From Hyparrhenia diplandra (Eukaryota > Streptophyta > Magnoliopsida > Poales > Poaceae): DNA of 64,000 bases. Below are positions 48,823 through 61,134 of this stretch, piece after piece. The translations under genes were made by a program, and so were the position numbers. The DNA lies in NCBI GenBank assembly GCA_015847255.1, contig JADLZK010011550.1, forward strand, positions 1 to 64,000, written 5' to 3'. Every line of letters starts with the position of its first letter. Position 1 is the first letter of the stretch. Under the pieces are notes generated by a model. It made no database searches and was not told where the DNA came from. It saw only the letters and a program-made list of their open reading frames with translations.

Positions 48823-49289
48823 GTAGCTTTTCCCCTTCTTTGTTTCTACATAAGGCCTCCTAAAGCCCCTCGACATCAATTAGGGTTTTGTTTAGTCTAA
48901 GTTTTCCAGAGAGAAACTTTTGATTGATTCATTGTAAACCTGAAGATTATTCCGCTTACATTGATCCAAGGCCCCTGTTCTTGTTCTTCACACCTATGAC
49001 GATTAGTCCTTTTGTGATCGAACTCGGGACACCATTATCTCGATTCGTCAACTCATATTTGCAATATTTAGATTGCGTGTTTAATTGTTCTTCTTTGGTG
49101 TTCTTCGATTCGCTGGGAAAGCCTTCTTGGCGAGGTCAATCAAGTCGCGCTTGGTTGATAACCACCGGAGTCGTGGTGTAGCGGTTGCAGGGGTTCGAAT
49201 CGTGTTGATTTCGGTCGGGATCGTCAACGTCAGGTTTCACCAATCGAAATTACCCCTTACCTCACGGAAGATCGGGCCAAACCTCATCA

Positions 49290-50289
49290 ATCATTGAATG
49301 ATTTAAGGGCCAATTGCAAAACTATCCTCTTTCGAATTCTAATTCCACGTTTGCTTCTATTTTTTAACTTTTATGTTTGCCCTATTTTAAATCCGAAGGT
49401 TCAAGTTGACTCTCTCGTGTGAAGAAGAGTTCCGCGATTGTTGATTACCAAGCGAAAAGGCAATACCCTATGGCTTTTGAAAAAGCCTCCCTCCTTCTTG
49501 GTGGGCCACATGTCATACATAGGCGATTTTCTTCCTCTCATTTGGATCTCATCGTTAGGGGACGTGTTCTCTAGGGTTGGCGTTGTGCTTTCGCGGTTTG
49601 GGGCCATATTATTTAGGCGGGGCCGACTAGGTGGAGGCAACCAACCAACGGGACAATAGGAGAGAATGGCGGCCGTGAGTCAGCGTGATCGGATGTGCTC
49701 GCATGCGAGGCCTTACAGGGCGGAGGACGGGGAGGTGGGGTGGGCGGGTGCAATCTTTGCTCTTGGGAGGGGCCACCATTGCCCACACCATAGAGGAGGG
49801 GCTTTGTCGCACCGTAAAGGAGGGTCGCCATTGCCATGCCACACAGGGACGATAAGCGCCACCACTAAGACATGCCCGGCGCTTGCGGTCGCAGCGCGCA
49901 ATGCTAGACCACCCGCGACAGCGTCAATGGATTCGCCCACCGCCCACGCCCGGCGCCCTCACAAGTCACAACCGCTGACCGGCGCCGCCCAACATGCCCC
50001 AAACCGTCGGTGTTTTTGAAATATTTTTTATCCATTTTTACCACCGGCTCACGGTGTCGGGCAAATGTTTTCTTCTATTTGAAAGCAGGTAACTTCTATT
50101 TCAAACAGGAGGTAAACATGCAAATTAAAAAAAACAAAGGAAGCGTGAAATTGGACTTCAAAACAAGGACAATTATGCAATTGTCCTATAAATTAACCAC
50201 ATGAATGTTGGTACATAAAGGCACATGGGGAGTCGGTTAGGCAAGCCTGTGGGCGTACAAGGCGGCTACACGATTACTAATTCTATCAC
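49290..50289. other. Intergenic stretch without supported features
   Basis: The sequence after the LTR end is AT-rich to about 49630 and then GC-rich (49630-50000). Open frames on both strands are short, overlap each other and show no motif I recognise. Probably old repeat sequence. Confidence 0.4.
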
Positions 50290-50740
50290 TCTGAGCGCTC
50301 AGGAGATCTGAACTTGTGTAGGTGATGTCAAATCTTTGATGAAGATATCGGCATATAGGGGAAGTGGTAGGAACATGGTCATGGAGGACATGGACTTCAC
50401 CTAGGTGACGCGGTTTTGAATGAAGTGTAAGTCAATCTCAACTCGTTTGGTTAGCCGGTGATGAAGTGGGTCGATAGAAAGGTAAACAACACTAATGTTG
50501 TCGAAGTAGACCACGGTGGCACGACACAGTGTCCAACGGAGATCCTCTAGCAATTGCCACAACCAACAAGCCTCGGCCACACCTTTAGGCCACACCTTTA
50601 GCAACAGTCCGATACTTGGCTTCAGAACTGGATCGAGAGACTATCAACTGAAGATTATTACCAAGAAGCACACGGTAGCCATAGGTGGGCCAACAAGTAT
50701 CTCGACAACTGGCCCAATCAGCAAACTATCCATTATAAAA
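50290..50740 (-). mobile_element. Ty1/copia RNase H fragment
   Basis: On the minus strand: RVLLGNNLQLIVSRSSSEAK, AEACWLWQLLEDLRWTL, ATVVYFDNISVVYLSIDPLH and HRLTKRVEIDLHFIQNRV, followed by YADIFIKDL. This is the RNase H end of a Copia polyprotein (SRSS.EAEYRA, CDN.SA..L, K.H.EID.HF, ADI.TK.L). A small deletion removes the segment before SRSSSEAK and stops are present. A copy of ACTGGCCCAATCAGCA is duplicated around an A-run at 50737-50765. Confidence 0.75.
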
Positions 50741-50883
50741 AAAAAAAAAAACTGGCCCAATCAGCATCGCCATAGGTGGACCAACAAGTATATAGACAAT
50801 CGGCCCGATCAGCATTAGAGTAGACAGCAAGATTAACTGGTGAACAATTTTTCTGGTGGATCAGTCCTAGCTGTCATGTACCG

Positions 50884-53800
50884 TTATGAGTTGGAGCTGG
50901 GTGTTCCGCAGAAACCGATGCCAACAATAAGAAATGTTATTGCCTGTAGATATATGTAAACGAAATAGAAGTCGTCTCCTAAAACCAAGTTGTATGTGGC
51001 ACAGAAGAAGAGGAAGATGGCAACTAAAATCTCTGATATGGTGCATCTGCAAGGAACATGGAAACAGTGCACAAATTAGAGTCAGCTAGAAGTAAAACTT
51101 GATGAAGTTTCTCAGGAACAATAAATAAAACGCCCAGCAGGCTACCTGTCCCAAAACCTGCAGCGAGGCTTTCAAGTATTTGTGGCTCAGACTTGGTGCC
51201 GTTTGAATTGCCAAGCTTCTCTGTGACAACCCACTCGTTTACACTCCCAAGCTCGAGCAAACCGATGAATGTTGCCTTTGTTCGGTGAAAAGACATCACA
51301 TTCTCGAAAAGGATCCAGAATGGTACGAAATGGACAGAACTGAAATCAAAACAGTGATCAGAAACATTTTTTTATCATCCTATTTGATGTGAGAGTACTC
51401 GAAGATACAAACCTTGGACTTCTGATGGCGTAAAAAGGAGTGTTATTGTTGTTGGGATATAAATCACCCCCATACAGGAACAGTGACCTCAGGAATTAGG
51501 ACAGATAAAGGAATTACTACACAGTAGAGCATGAAAGGTACCACATGGGCAACAACCTTCCTAATGAAAAAGAAGCTGTAGATCAGATAGAGCTTCCTCC
51601 AAAGTGACACCTGCTCGAAGATTTATAGGACATCAGATAGATATTGCTGAAGAAACAAACAACAATGCTGCATTGGAATGATCAAATCTTTAGAGGCTCT
51701 ACAATTGATACCCTTGTTTTCCTCTCTTTTTTTTTTCCCTGGAGGAATTGATACTGACTCTCACTAGAGAAGAAACCACTTTATCTCTAAACGCATACTG
51801 TGGCTGGATTGTAGCGAAATATTACCTTAGTCAGAATAATTTCCGCTCCCGTTTTCCGGAATAAATTTGCTGCCCCACATGTCCACCGATGTTGTTGGCC
51901 GGCGATATGCCTTCAGATTGCTTGGCAGTTCACTTTTTACCTGATTCCAACAAATAAGTTCACATTGCATTATAAATATGACTACGGGCTGTAAGACTAC
52001 GTATCATAAGGGAAAAATTGTTGAGATAGCTTTGGCATCTCTTCAGTACATAATATGTACAGTAATCATATTCACTATTTTATCATGCCATACATCTTGA
52101 CTATATTTCCCCGTTTTTTGGTATATTTTAAGGTCAATTTGAAAGTAAACTTGCAGGAAAAAAAGTGTAACTTAACTAGAGAACTGAATCCTATGAGTAC
52201 ATTATACTAGTACAACATTTGTTACCTTAACATCCCCAACAAAGATGAATTTCCATCCTTTCAGACCTGCTCTGACTGCTAAATCCATGTCTTCCACAGT
52301 GGTTCGATCCTCCCAGCCCCCAGCTTCATTGATGGAAGAAATTCTCCAGACACCAGCAGTTCCTGAACTTAAATAGGTTAGTCCCACAAAATGACTAATA
52401 TTGAATTCTGACACAGAGAATTTTCTGTTATACCGTTAAAACCAAAGAAGCCAAAGATGGATGAACCTGCTTCCTGCTCTACTTTGAAGTGATAATCTAA
52501 TGTCATCTTTTGTATCCTTGTCATCAGGACTTCATTGGAATTAACTGCAAAACCGTCCCGAAATGCCAGTCAGCAAGTTCCTGTCAATTGTAGCAAGAGA
52601 TGCATCAGACAGATAAGGCTACTCTGCACATAAAAGAGACAACTTCTGTTTTTATCACCATATATGACCCCCCCGCCCCTCCCCTCCCCCCCCCGTGCTG
52701 TAACTGTAACCATCAGTGCAATAGATAAGGTACCTGTCAGTTATATATACTTATGCTGACTGCTAAAACTAGGCAAATAAATAGAACAGCATGGTCGACC
52801 AAGAACATACTAAGAGGCAACTATTGTTTTGGATTTTTGGTGCAATATACTACATTATAAAATTATTGCTAATTCAAGTAAACAAAATGTACAAATTCAA
52901 AAAGGATTCTTTTGGCTAACTGTTATATCAAAAAAAGTAGAAAAAAGACATGTTGAGTAGCCACTACATTGCTAAAGATTATAATTTCATTTTGTGGTTT
53001 CATTGTAAAATATTTTGGTAGCTAATTAGCTATTTGTCTCAAACCAGTTTACGAAAGGGCACGACTGTTGGAGGCAAGATTTAAACAAATCTACAATTTA
53101 TTTTGCAACCTTATGAGAAAATCTTGGAAAACTTCCTTCTTATATCAGATCTTAAAATAAGTGTAGCAGCAGGACGACCACATGCATGCCTAATCAAAGG
53201 AACTCATGAGTCATGACCAGGAGTTGAGTGTTTTTCATGCTTACCAAATTCCCACCGCGCTTGAACAAGAGCAATTCGTGGATTATGAACAAGATATGGG
53301 ACAGTCCTCATGAGGAAGTCAGGTTCTGGTTGGAAATCAGCATCAAACACAGCGACAAAATCACACTGTTGAACGTACTCGTAGAGCATTCCTTGTTTCA
53401 GCGCACCCGCCTTGTAACCTTTCCGATTGTTCCTCACCTCATATTTTACATTCTTGCCTTTGTTAGCCCAAAACTTGCATTCAAGCTCCACCAGGTCCTA
53501 TTGAGAGCATTAAATATATGATACTCGTATATATCTTTGAGGAGGGCAACGGCAAATTCAGTGATGTTTGCTCAACCTAATGTGCGCAGTACTTTTTATT
53601 CCAACAGGTAACTAATTCAAGTACCATGAATGTCTCTATATTGCACTGAAAAGGTGTAGAAATCTGTGAAGTGAAATGTTTGCATGTCCATTTGTAACCG
53701 ATGTAGCAGTATGCTAGTGTTTTCAAAAAAGTAATTAAAGTCTTAAAATTATTTGACTCATGGGATCCAAAGGCTGCAAGAAGATTGAAAAGCTTTACCT

Positions 53801-54516
53801 TAATCGTCGGATCAGTGGAATCGTCGAGAACCTGTATGATGACCCTATCCGACGGCCACGACATCCCGCATGCTGCTCCAATGGATAGCTTGTACACCTG
53901 CGTGCCCAAAAAACAAAAGGAATGGTACATATTTTTACACGTTTATATAAATATAAATAAAATAATCCAATAAAATCAACGTTCGCAACAGTGCATTGCG
54001 TTGGTGTGTACACGATGTACGGAGAGAGAGAACACGGACCTCGCGCTCGTTGTACATGGGGATTTGGACGAGCACCATGGGGTAGCCGACGACGCTGCGG
54101 CCAGCCTCCTCGTCCCCGTCCCCGTCGTCCTCCTCCTCAGCGGTGGGGCCAGCAATGGGGCCCAGCGGCGCCCGGTACGGCCTCCGCCGCGCCAGAAGCA
54201 GGCTGCCGACGGCCAGGAACACTGCATCAGCGAGGAGCATGCCGGACAGGACCAGGCAGACCCACGACGCGGCGGCCAGCGCCGGCGCCACGGCCGCCGC
54301 GCGCGCCGCGTCCCACGCGGCCCGCACCGCCTCCCCGCCGCCCGACGCCCAGCCGCCAAGCAGCGGGAACGTGAACAGCTCGGCGCGGCCGCCGCCGCCC
54401 GACCACGACGGCCACAGCCACCGGCGTGGGAGTAGCGCCGTCGCTGTCGGCCCGTGGAGGTCCAGCCACGCCCCCGCCACCGCGGCTAAGGACGCCACCG
54501 CCGCGGCACCCGCCAT
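50884..54516 (-). CDS. CslA: Cellulose synthase-like A (glucomannan 4-beta-mannosyltransferase, GT2)
   Basis: Golgi membrane enzyme that polymerises GDP-mannose (and GDP-glucose) into beta-1,4-(gluco)mannan. Nine exons, minus strand: 54516-54040, 53897-53799, 53497-53245, 52544-52434, 52362-52226, 51940-51826, 51610-51413, 51339-51146, 51046-50884; about 582 residues. Exon 1 gives an N-terminal hydrophobic stretch and YPMVLVQIPMYNEREV. GT2 motifs: VLDDSTD, FDADF, GTAGVWRI, TVEDMDL, and a QQHRW region in exon 6. C-terminal membrane helices end at GIGFCGTPSSNS. Exon 6 has one extra C, exon 7 lacks about two bases and exon 8 lacks one G relative to the expected frame, and the first falls on QQHRW. 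The closest relative I recall is rice CslA3, also next to SSIIa. Confidence 0.92.
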
Positions 54517-57275
54517 TGTTCACGCACGCACGGGCGTCCGCGTCCGCCTCTGTCCTCTACCCTGTGGCTACGGGTGCCGGGGCAGGGCAGCAGCTTTGGG
54601 GACGTTGCTTTTCGCGGGTCGCGTCGGTGGTGCAGGACGGGACGCCCGCTTTTGCCCTGTGGTTTAGTGATGACTGAGGCCGACTGAGGCCGCGAGTACA
54701 GAAGCTCACGAGTGACGAGATGAGATGACCCCACTCTGACTCTGGCTTCCACCTCGGCTTTGATTTCTGACATGTGGGCCAACGGACACCACCAGACCCA
54801 CAGTTCAGAGTCGAGGGCTAGTGGCTGTGTACCTTAGTGCTGCGTACACAGCAAAGGTTGTCTCTTGCGCGACGAGCATCTCGTTCCAATGGCCTACTCG
54901 GCATCCGGCTGTTTGCGGCCCAAATGTCACTTGCACAAGAGCACAACGCACACGACGCACACGATCGGCTTTGGAGCCATTGGCCCATCAGGATCAGGCA
55001 TCAGCATCAACAACAGCCGAAGGCCAAGGAGGAGGCGGAAATGCCAAAGACTAGAGCGAACGTCGTAGAGATGAGATGGACGCGCGGGGATTCGCTCGTT
55101 GGTGGTGGTTGGCTTGGGTGCCGCCGGACGAAATGTCGCCGTCGTGGCCGCGCCCACACCGCGACCGGCCGGACAAGAAGTAGTATGGGTGGACGCCACA
55201 GCTTTCCCCTGCCCCAGTTTTAGATGCTCCCTCGTCGTGTTTCTCGTGCCTCAACGATAGGATAGGCAGGCGGCGCGAATCTAGTACATCAACCACCCCA
55301 CACCTCTCCTTATTGGGTCCATCGCACACGGATGCAGGATGCACAGCAGTTCACCGGACGCGTCCGTTCCGTCCCGTGCATGCACGAACTCTATCAAACG
55401 GAAGCGGAACCAATAATTCTCTTAATAACTAACTCAGGCATCAATCATCTTCTGTTTACTCCCTCGCTCGTCACCATCAGGCATCTGCCATTAGCCTACC
55501 CATTTCTGTCATCAGATGCGAAAACAAGGTGGTAGCTTGTGGCGGCTTCCTTGCCCCTAATTAACGCACTCGCTAATTGTTGCATGTTTCTTTTTTATGA
55601 TGGCCGCCACAACTATTTCCGCAGCTAGGTGTGATGTAACAACCTGCAAGAACACCATTGCTTGTGATATGTGCTTGTAATATGTTTGCTTTGACGAGGA
55701 TGTGGAAGATGGGGTAGTATGCCACCGTGGTGCATTGGTGAAGCCCTCATTGCTTTTTTGTGGTTCAATAGGTCGATTGAGATGGGATGGGAAAATCTCT
55801 TTTTGGTTGTTTGGTAAGGGGTTGTAAGTAGTCATTACTTGATCTAAATCCAAGCGTCAGACATCTCACAATAACTAGAAGTATTGTGGCATTCTCATAC
55901 ATATGCTATTTAAAATAAAGTATGTGCGCATTTTCTAGAGAGTACTTATGTTCAGGGACTATCCATGTAAGGTTTTTGTGAGGATACCACTCTCTCGGAT
56001 GCATCCACCACTCCCCCAACCGCTATGAAAGGTCTAGAGCTTGAATGCGCAAATCAAGAGGTAAGCTTGTTCTTAAGCAATCATTTTCATAGTATTAAGA
56101 GTAGATTGGTACCTAATGATGTTTTTATGCTTAGAAAAATTGAATAGAATCGTGAAATACTTTTAGAGATGTATGGAGGCGAAGAAGATCAGTAAGTAAG
56201 TCCAACTCGAGTCGGAGTCTGCCTTGGCATTTAAGCCAAAGTTTATAATTTGACACCTAACTAATTAGCATCTTAAGTATATAATAAGGTGAAGTGGAAT
56301 TTAGTTTTCTTCTAAAATACTGATATTTAATGGAATACATATTTTTACATGCATTTATATTAATCTATGTATTTTCTAGCATATTTGACTTATTTTACAT
56401 AGTTACATAAATAAGTACTCCCTCCATCCAAGAGTCTCCATATTATTTGGCTTGGGTGCGATGACCAAGAAGCGTAGTAACCAGTAGCATGCAGTGCCAA
56501 TTTTCATTTACGCCCGCCCCCATCATTTTAATGCTCACCGTCTATTAGTTTGCCCAAGTAAACAACGCCGTTAGTGCACTAAAAATAGTCATTGAAGGCT
56601 TGAAAAGCATGCGGGGGTAGTCCAGGCGACGCAAAACGGCCAAGCATTGATTGCGGGTTACCCGAACGATGCATGCGCGTGGTCCCAAGCTAAGATGACG
56701 GAGATTTACGGAAAAACTTTTTTTTGCTAATATGACGAAGACTTTTGGACGGAGTATATTTTAGTGTTATTATATACTAAAACCGTTTAGCCTATTTTGA
56801 ACTCCATTTAAATACTATCTAAATGCCATAAACACTGTATAAAGAGTGATCTAACAATTGAAAATCTTGATTTTTTTTTTTTTTTGCGACTAAAATCTCG
56901 AATAGTTTAGGACGAACCAGTATAAGCTAAATAAGTAACGTGGTTCTGTCGACAGACATAGTAGCTTCATTTATTAAGTTGGCAATTAGCATTCCAAGCA
57001 TCAGTAATGAAATGAAAAACCTAAAATTACACACTTCACTTATCAAAATGAAAAAATGCATACTTCAATACAACCTTCACTGCTGCGCTACAAAGTACGA
57101 TTCCAGTCGGAACTCGACGGCACACAGCTCAGTGCATTCACAAAGTAGTACACTAGCTCTCTCAGTCTCTCCCCGAGACGCTGCCGGTGCCACTCACCAA
57201 CCCCCACACATGAAGTTCTTCACCGAGACCGTCGAATGCGCAATGTACAAAGGATGAAACCAAAGACGACGTTCT
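54517..57275. other. Intergenic region between CslA and SSIIa
   Basis: Holds the CslA promoter side (54517 to about 55400, GC-rich, no clear TATA box), then AT-rich sequence with one MITE (56418-56754), and the 3' flank of SSIIa (about 56950-57275). No other gene could be supported; the plus-strand open frames near 54000-54680 are shadows of CslA exon 1 or run past it without motifs. Confidence 0.55.
56418..56754. mobile_element. Stowaway MITE
   Basis: Left end CTCCCTCCATCCAAGAGTC and right end GACTTTTGGACGGAG are complementary with few differences and match the Stowaway consensus. TA dinucleotides flank both sides (56416-56417 and 56755-56756). About 337 bp, noncoding. Confidence 0.8.
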
Positions 57276-60200
57276 TCACCACTGGTACTTGGCCTTGACT
57301 AGGACGTCCTCGTAGAGCTCGGCCGCGTGGTCCCAGCTGAGGTCCTGCGCCATGCCGCGCGCCTGGATACCCTTCCAGCTCTCCCGGTAGTTCCGGTACG
57401 TGTCGAGGCAGTGCGTGAGCGCCTCGATCAGCTTGTGGGCCTCGGCGCGCGGTCGAACGTCCAGCCGAGCCCGGCGTCGCCGAACGGGTCGAACGGCGCC
57501 ACGGTGTCCCTGAGCCCGCCCACGGCGTGCACCACGGGGACGGTGCCGTACGCCATGGCGTAGAGCTGGTTCAGACCGCAGGGCTCGAACCGGGAGGGCA
57601 TCACCAGCACGTCGGCGCCCGCGGTGATGCGGTGCGCCATGGGCACCGAGAACCCGACCCACCCGCGCACCTTGTTGGGGTGCACCCACTCCAAGTGCTG
57701 CAGCATCCGCTCCAGGTCGGGCCGCCCGGTGCCCAGCATGACCAGCTGCACGTCCTGCCCCGCGATCCACGGCATGGCGTCCCCGATGATGTCCACGCCC
57801 TTCTGCCCGTCCAGGCGCCCGATGAAGCCGAGAGCAGCGGCACGTCGTCGCGCACCTCCAGGCCCAGCTCCCGCTGCAGCGCCGCCTTGCACTGCCGCTT
57901 CCCGGCGTCCAGTGTCTGGAGGAGTAGTTGGTGTAGCCGTCCGACCGCAGGTGCACGTCCACCTTGGGGTTCCACTCCTGGTGGTCGATGCCGTTCACGA
58001 TGCCATTGATCTTCCAGTCGTTGGAACGGATGATGTCGTGGAGGCCCCACCCGCCTTCCACTGTCTTCAGCTCCCACAGGTAGCCCCGGCTCACAGTCAC
58101 CACCCGGTCTGCCATCTTCAGGCCCGCGGCGAAGATGTTGGCGTGCTCGCCACCGACGGGATCGTACAGCTCGAAATGTTGGAGGTAGTGCTGAGGCAAG
58201 TCCATGTACGGGAATTCAGCTACAGGACCACGACCCTGCAAACAGGAGGAAGCCGTTAGGAATTTAGGATAGTGAGTTCTGGATCAATGTTTGACTGAAA
58301 ATCACAAAGAAACAGTTGACCAACTGAGCAATGTGCCACGATTAGTACTAGACCATTTTAATTTATATAGAAAAAATCAATGGCACATCAAAATCATGAT
58401 TAGTAGGAGAAGGAAACGACCTGGTGAGCGATGTTATGTATGACAAGAATGGAGCGAGTGTACTGCATTAGCCCATGGTCTCTGTAATATGCCTTCAGAT
58501 AGACAGGCAGGAGGGCAGTGTGCCAATCATTGGCAATGAACACCAAATTTCCATCTCCATAGCACACACCGCCACATGGAACGTGCCAAGGAACCTGCAA
58601 GTTATGGAGTAGTCACATATATAACTGGATAATATTTAGGTACAAAATATAGAAGAACATGCCAACTGAAGAACACACTGACATGAGTAAGGAGAAATCA
58701 AGATAATATAAAATATCCGCTAGTGCACAAGTTGATCCCAGCAGTCCAATCATTTAAAATTTGGTTCTTTAGTTATACAACACTTAGCACGAACTACCAA
58801 CATATGTCTGAAACCCACAAAATTAAGAAATTTTCAAATTGGTTGACAGTAGAGTTCAGGCCCTTCAGGGGATACCTCAACAGCAACCTTGCAGAACAAA
58901 ATCATGCGCTTCAAAATTTCCTGAAATAAAATGGGAAATCTTTTTTCTCAATCAATAAGCTATGGCTTTGGTTAGATTAGACGTGCAACAAAAGTGAATT
59001 GTGAAAAATCAATTGAAAGATAGAAGCTTCACCTGTCTACTTCCCCATATATGTCATCTTGACGGTGCCGGAAGAGAGGTGCATCAATGAACACGAAATC
59101 GACTCCATCAATAAATGCATGGAAATAGTTCACTTCCAAGTCCTGCAAGCCAAAACAAGAGCTAATCATCGTTGTAGAAAAAAAAATCCAAAATCGACTC
59201 CATCCGTAAGTGCACACCAGACTGCAAATAACTCTTGCTCAGAGATCGTGGAAATCTAATGATGTTATAGGACAAGGTGCTTATCTGGATTCAGGATGTT
59301 TTGCTTTATATTTTGACTCTGCAATCCCCAGATACAGTTGTACCAAGTTCTTTTGCTTTCTTAAAAGCAGTTTCCAAAATAAAGGCAATGTATGCTAAAA
59401 AGGTAATTAAATTGAATATATTGCAAGTTTAGGCCTTGGCATTTCCTATGTCAAGTTCCCTTTTACCTAGGGGTTTACACATACCTGTCCTGCAGCTTTG
59501 TAGTATTTCCGGATTCCCATATCGAAGGCTTCCACATAGTCCCCATACCTTGGCACCACAACCTAAGATTGAAACAAGCATGCCTCATAGTGTTAGATCA
59601 AGTCATCTAATTGTACTCAGGATACAATGTTAATTTAAACGCTCACTTTAGCTATGCAACAGAAATACACAATGCTACCTCAAGCAATGTTTTCTGACAA
59701 GACATCAATTCGTGCTAAACTTTTTGTATATATGGTCATGGTTTCAGATGTCTGTTATCTACGAATGGGGATGGCACTTTCAGATCTTGTGTTTTTACGT
59801 ATGTTATAGGGAAAATGGTCCATACAAGAACCCCTCTTACTAGGACCAAACTAAGACTAAGAGGGGTATTTACGTTGATTCAACACCGTGCATCTCATGA
59901 GATGCAAGTATCCAGCTATGAGCAACTCAATGCAAGTTTAGATTCACCGTACCATATATGTAATGTAAGATGATGATGAAACAGGAATCTAAAAAAAAAA
60001 CGGAAGGGCAAGTGTAATACCATAACACGATGTCCTCTTCTCGCTAAAGCCTTGGGTAAAGCTCCCACAACATCTCCAAGGCCACCTAAAACATTCAAGA
60101 ATTGATTGCTCACATTAGTAACTCAGGCAAACTGAAATGGAAAGCAGTTCTGAAAGAATCCACAGAGAGTAATGCATGTCCTTGCCTGTTTTGCACCATG

Positions 60201-61134
60201 GAGAACATTCAGCAGCCACCATGATGACGTTCATGACATTCTCCCCGGCCAAAGGCCCAGAGTCATTGTTCTCGTAGTGTTCAAAAGAACCAGCACCATC
60301 TGCACCAACACTGGATTCATCCTTGGCTTCGACAGGCTCCTCAAAACCGATGTATTTCTTGAAATCCCAAGTGGCCTCCTGCACTACTGGCTCAGCTGGA
60401 GGAGGTGATGCAACTCCATTTGAATGTCCATCAACCTGTGCAGGTTGTTTCTCTTCAGCAAGTTCAACATTACCATCGGTGTCATCAAGATCGGGAATGG
60501 AATCCGGCGGCCGCACGGAGTTTTCCCCAGGCGATTCATGCAGTGGCGCCTTCGGGGCTGGTAGTGGTGGCGGGAGGACGGTCTCCGGCGCTATGTCCCC
60601 AGAGGGAAAGATGACCGTGTATCCCGGGCCCGGGAACTTGACTATGCTCGTCGGCGGCGCGGCGTTCTGGCTGGACGCCGTCGTCGCGCCGCCGCTCCTG
60701 GCCGTGTTCCCGTGCCGGAGCCGTAACGGCCGACCGGCTGAAGAGGATCCCTCCGTTTGGAGACCTGCGTGTGTATGAACGCACGTCGGTTTCAGTGAAA
60801 AAAACAGTGATCCAAATCGAACGAGGGGTATAGGTAGAAGAAGATAGGCGTCGACCAACTAACCGCCTTGCGCCGAGCGCGGGGCAACCTGCTGGCGGCG
60901 GCGTCGCCACTCCGCTCCGGCGGCGCCGGCGCGTCCTTGTCCTCCGCGCGCACCAGCGCCGCGTCTCGGGGCTGCGTGGCGCCCGCCAGAAGGCGAAATT
61001 CGGGCCGGCGCCCGTGTGGAAGAACGGCGGGGAGCCGACCCTGCTGGCCCGCCTGCTGCGGCCCCCGGGAGGGCGGAGGCGAGCGCGAGGAAGAAGGTGG
61101 AGGAAGCGGACGACACGGCCGCCGCTGACGACAT
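57276..61134 (-). CDS. SSIIa: Starch synthase IIa, plastidial (GT5)
   Basis: Transfers glucose from ADP-glucose to extend short amylopectin branches in plastids; the rice orthologue (ALK) controls starch gelatinisation temperature. Eight exons, minus strand: 61134-60864, 60764-60186, 60085-60021, 59562-59485, 59142-59033, 58920-58876, 58594-58421, 58235-57276; roughly 760 residues. Start: MSSAAAVSSASSTFFLALAS, a transit-peptide-like N terminus. Then a variable Pro/Ala-rich region, WDFKKYIGFEEPVEAKDE, VAAECSPWCKTG|GLGDV (ADP-glucose site, split by an intron with a GC donor), FIANDWHTALLPVYLKAYY, GFIGRLDGQKGVDIIGDAMP, MPSRFEPCGLNQLYAMAYGT and the end VLVKAKYQW. Several 1-2 base indels break the frame (exon 1, about 60710, 59043, 57921, 57831, 57450). 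Closer to rice/wheat than to maize in the GT5 domain. Confidence 0.95.

Larger units (their letters stand above)
45560..49289 (+). mobile_element. Gypsy-type LTR retrotransposon lacking pol (plus strand)
   Basis: 5' LTR (partial, about 45560-46207) and 3' LTR (48172-49289) share TCAATAATAGAAATCCATGC, CATGCACCGATTGTAATT, a TATA-like CTACATAAGG, CCGCTTACATTGATCCAAGG and the end CTCATCA. A diverged primer site follows the 5' LTR at 46210. A purine-rich tract, AAGAAGGGAGGATGATGAGG, precedes the 3' LTR, preceded in turn by GTCGAGGACGACTC as in other grass gypsy elements. The 2-kb interior has no RT or integrase. The left LTR meets the minus-strand LTR of the preceding element head to head. Confidence 0.7.

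Noticed and set aside
54001..54677. Plus-strand frames up to 174 codons
   Set aside because: Opposite-strand shadows of GC-rich CslA exon 1 and its 5' flank.
57527..58259. Plus-strand frames of 160 and 211 codons
   Set aside because: Opposite-strand shadows of SSIIa exon 8.
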